A program made the position numbers and the translations under genes. From Chromera velia (Eukaryota > Sar > Chromeraceae), in the NCBI GenBank assembly GCA_018398765.1, contig JAHBMJ010002448.1, positions 1 to 18,887 on the forward strand: a stretch of DNA of 18,887 nucleotides. The letters are read 5' to 3'. Positions 16,861-18,887 of this stretch are shown here, in pieces. The notes beneath the pieces are model-generated. The model searched no databases and had not been told where the DNA came from. It saw only the letters and a program-made list of their open reading frames with translations. Each line of letters opens with the position of its first letter. Positions within the stretch are counted from its first letter, which is position 1.

Positions 16861-18887
16861 TCATGTCGTAACTGCAGTTTGGTCTTCCATCAGTTCTTCC
16901 AACTTCGCCTTCTGCTCTTCTACAAGACACGCGTCAACCATGCCGTCAATTTTTCCTTTTTTCAATACCTGCATGAGATAAGGAGTGGGAGAAACTTGAG
17001 ACGAGAGCAGCCGAGAAGATAATCCAGTGATGAAACCACAAAGAGGACTGCGGAATACGTGTGTCAGAACAACTTGAACGACGTCACTGCCACCGTCTAG
17101 CTGACGCATTTGCTTGGTTGGATGGTGGGCCACGGCGGCGGCAAAAAAGGAAAATAGAGCCGCAGGGACGGATAGAAAGGCAGTTGTAAGAAATGCGTGA
17201 ATGGACCAATACTTGAACACAGGAGACTGTGCATGGATGCATCTTCTTTCTGGCTTTCTCGCTCTCACTCACTCACTCACTCACTCACCCACCCACCCAC
17301 TCACTCACTCACTCACACACACACGCACACACACGCACACACACACACATGTGGGAGAGGGAGAGGGAGGGCGGGAAGGAGGGATTGAGGGAGGGAAGCA
17401 GGGAGGGATCGAGACTGATGGAGAAGGGGGGGAGGAGAGACAGACACAGCGTCTATGGAAGTCGACGAAACTGATAGAAGATGCAGCAAGAAAGTGTGAT
17501 GAGGAAGGGATTCGACGAAGCCAAAAGAACGGAGTCAGTGGAAAGAGAAGAAGAAGAAGAAGAAGCACTGAAGAAGAAAAACAAAACAAACTGATTGACT
17601 GACCTCATCGAGAGCGAAGTTCTGTCCGAGGCGATGGTCGGTCACCCTGCTGTCCTTGTAGTTGTACGTTTTAATCTTCTCCGACCGCCCTCCTGTGCCA
17701 ACCTGTAATCAACAGATACGGGATGGTTCACGGGGGGGGCAGATTTTCAATGACAGGCATGTTTTCTTTCAAGCAAGTGAATTCTTCAACTGAAGTATCT
17801 GTCTCTTGCAAAACACTTTTCGGCTGTGTCTTGAGTCAACTCCGTATGGGGGGGGAGCATTGTTGAAGCAAGAAACAAGCAAAGTTATCGACAAAAAATC
17901 TGTGCTCACCCTGTGTTTGGCGGTATCCCAACACGAACACAAAAAGCGGAGAGAACCACACAAGCCACATTCGCTCCATAGCACGGAGGAAAACGCATCG
18001 AAACTGAATCACGAAGGGTGCCTCTCACTTGTTCATGGGGGTTCATGACCTTTGGCAAGCGGGGTGCAAAGGGCATTGCAGAAACAGGAAAACCGATTCG
18101 CTGCTAACCTGGTCTTTCCTGAATTTGTAAATCTGCGCGTTCTGCTCTTCCTGCTTCATCTCGAATAGCTTTGCTCTCAGCAGTCTCATTGCCGCCTCTT
18201 TGTTCAGCAACTGGGAACTGCAACAGAGAGCAGACGTGAGCTGACGGGGAACACAGAGACGAAGGCAAGGGTTACAGTTCTTTGTTAGAAGGAAGGCGGT
18301 AGAAAGGCAGACAACACAGACAGACCGCCACACAGACACAAACAAAAAAAAAAAGATAGACAGAAAAAAAAAAAGGAAGGAAGGAAGGAAAAGAAAAAGA
18401 AAGCAGACACCAAGCTTGCCAGGGTGCCCGCCAGGCAGTCGGCCAGACAGCAAAACACTGAGCAAGTACAAAGCACACACAAGACTGCTCCTCAAAGGAT
18501 TGCGTCCCCTTCGTCATACTTCTCTTTTCAGCGTCATAACTTCTAAAAATGTTAGCGTACGTCTATGAACACACACAAGCGAGACTGTGTATATAAGCGC
18601 GGACGCACAATGATATAAAGGGTCATTCAACGCAGAGAAGTCCACATGTCACCAGGCAAACAAATTCGTTAACTTGTGCAAAGGCTCCTATAGAGAGTCT
18701 TTTGTCCTCGGCTTCCCTTAAAGTATCTCCGAGGCAGACAGCAGGCACGAGTTTTTGGTTTCGCAGAGCTTACTCACAGACAGAAAGACAGACAAGAAAC
18801 ACACGCTCGAGAGACACCCGACCGATGGATGGACTGACCGTTCCTCCTGCATAAAGATTTGAATGCCTGTGGGCTTATGTGTCAGGT
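16861..18887 (-). CDS. prfA: Plastid-type peptide chain release factor 1, C-terminal part (4 exons, starts beyond right edge)
   Basis: This is the C-terminal part of an RF1, lying downstream of the catalytic GGQ loop. Exons on the minus strand: 18887-18839 (partial), 18217-18109, 17702-17604 and 16968-16861, ending in TGA. Joined they give 120 residues in one frame. The first exon reads [15 protein letters not shown], the second [18 protein letters not shown], the third [20 protein letters not shown] with GQNFALDE, and the last [20 protein letters not shown]. The [11 protein letters not shown] and TDHRLGQNF blocks are RF1-type, not RF2-type, and resemble cyanobacterial and plant-plastid RF1 more than mitochondrial RF1. 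Donors are gtcagt, gttagc and gtcagt, and all acceptors end in CAG. Introns are 621, 406 and 635 bp; the last holds CTCA/CACA and GGGA repeats. The window edge cuts the gene inside an exon. It may be a second RF1 copy, or the other end of the gene whose head is at 709-2755. The family call is firm; the relation to the head is not. Confidence 0.93.
17263..17410. repeat. (CTCA)n, (CACA)n and (GGGA)n repeats in the last RF1 intron
   Basis: CTCA units with a CCCA block, then CA/GCACAC units to about 17350, then GGGA-type purine units to about 17410. All lie within the RF1 intron at 16969-17603. Confidence 0.93.
17544..17565. repeat. (GAA)n microsatellite
   Basis: A GAA run in the last RF1 intron, which reads as TTC on the sense strand near the intron's 5' end. 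Confidence 0.9.
18340..18400. repeat. Poly-A and (GGAA)n tract in an RF1 intron
   Basis: Two A runs and a short GGAA array in the intron at 18218-18838. The sense strand is therefore T- and pyrimidine-rich. Confidence 0.85.

Overview
This is a nuclear genomic window from a protist with a complex (secondary) plastid. Genes are split by many spliceosomal introns, intergenic DNA is full of simple repeats, and one gene encodes a cyanobacterial-type release factor behind what looks like a signal-plus-transit leader. My best guess is a chromerid alga such as Chromera velia: GC is moderate, simple repeats are long, a DNA transposon is present, and the leader lacks the conserved phenylalanine cleavage motif of diatoms and cryptophytes. 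The organism is inferred, not shown.

Layout. (1) 709-2755, minus strand: the first five exons of a plastid peptide chain release factor 1 (RF1/PrfA), running off the left edge. (2) 2756-3566: divergent intergenic region. (3) 3567-6972, plus strand: a four-exon gene for a triple CCCH zinc-finger protein of about 875 residues, probably RNA-binding. (4) 6973-10739: about 3.8 kb of simple repeats with no gene I recognise. (5) 10740-13500: an AT-rich island of mobile DNA, with a hAT-type element (11585-13186) that has 31-bp perfect terminal inverted repeats and a transposase-derived reading frame broken by one in-frame TAG. (6) 13680-14665: a purine-rich (GGAA)n tract, then a 144-bp Cys-coding minisatellite. 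(7) 14666-16860: an unassigned ORF, a 240-bp CT tract and a second AT-rich patch carrying the same AAATAGT/ACTATTT motif as the island. (8) 16861-18887, minus strand: the last four exons of a plastid-type RF1, entering from the right edge.

The most striking point is the relation of (1) and (8). Both are cyanobacterial/plastid-type RF1 on the same strand. The N-terminal half lies downstream of the C-terminal half, the two do not overlap, and the missing middle (with the PxT and GGQ regions) is in neither. Possible explanations are two RF1 copies flanking the zinc-finger gene, a tandem or circular repeat unit, or a misassembly. The sequence alone cannot decide.

The genes show no operon-like cooperation. 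RF1 terminates translation at UAA/UAG in the plastid. The CCCH protein is likely a post-transcriptional regulator. Their start codons face away from each other across about 0.8 kb.
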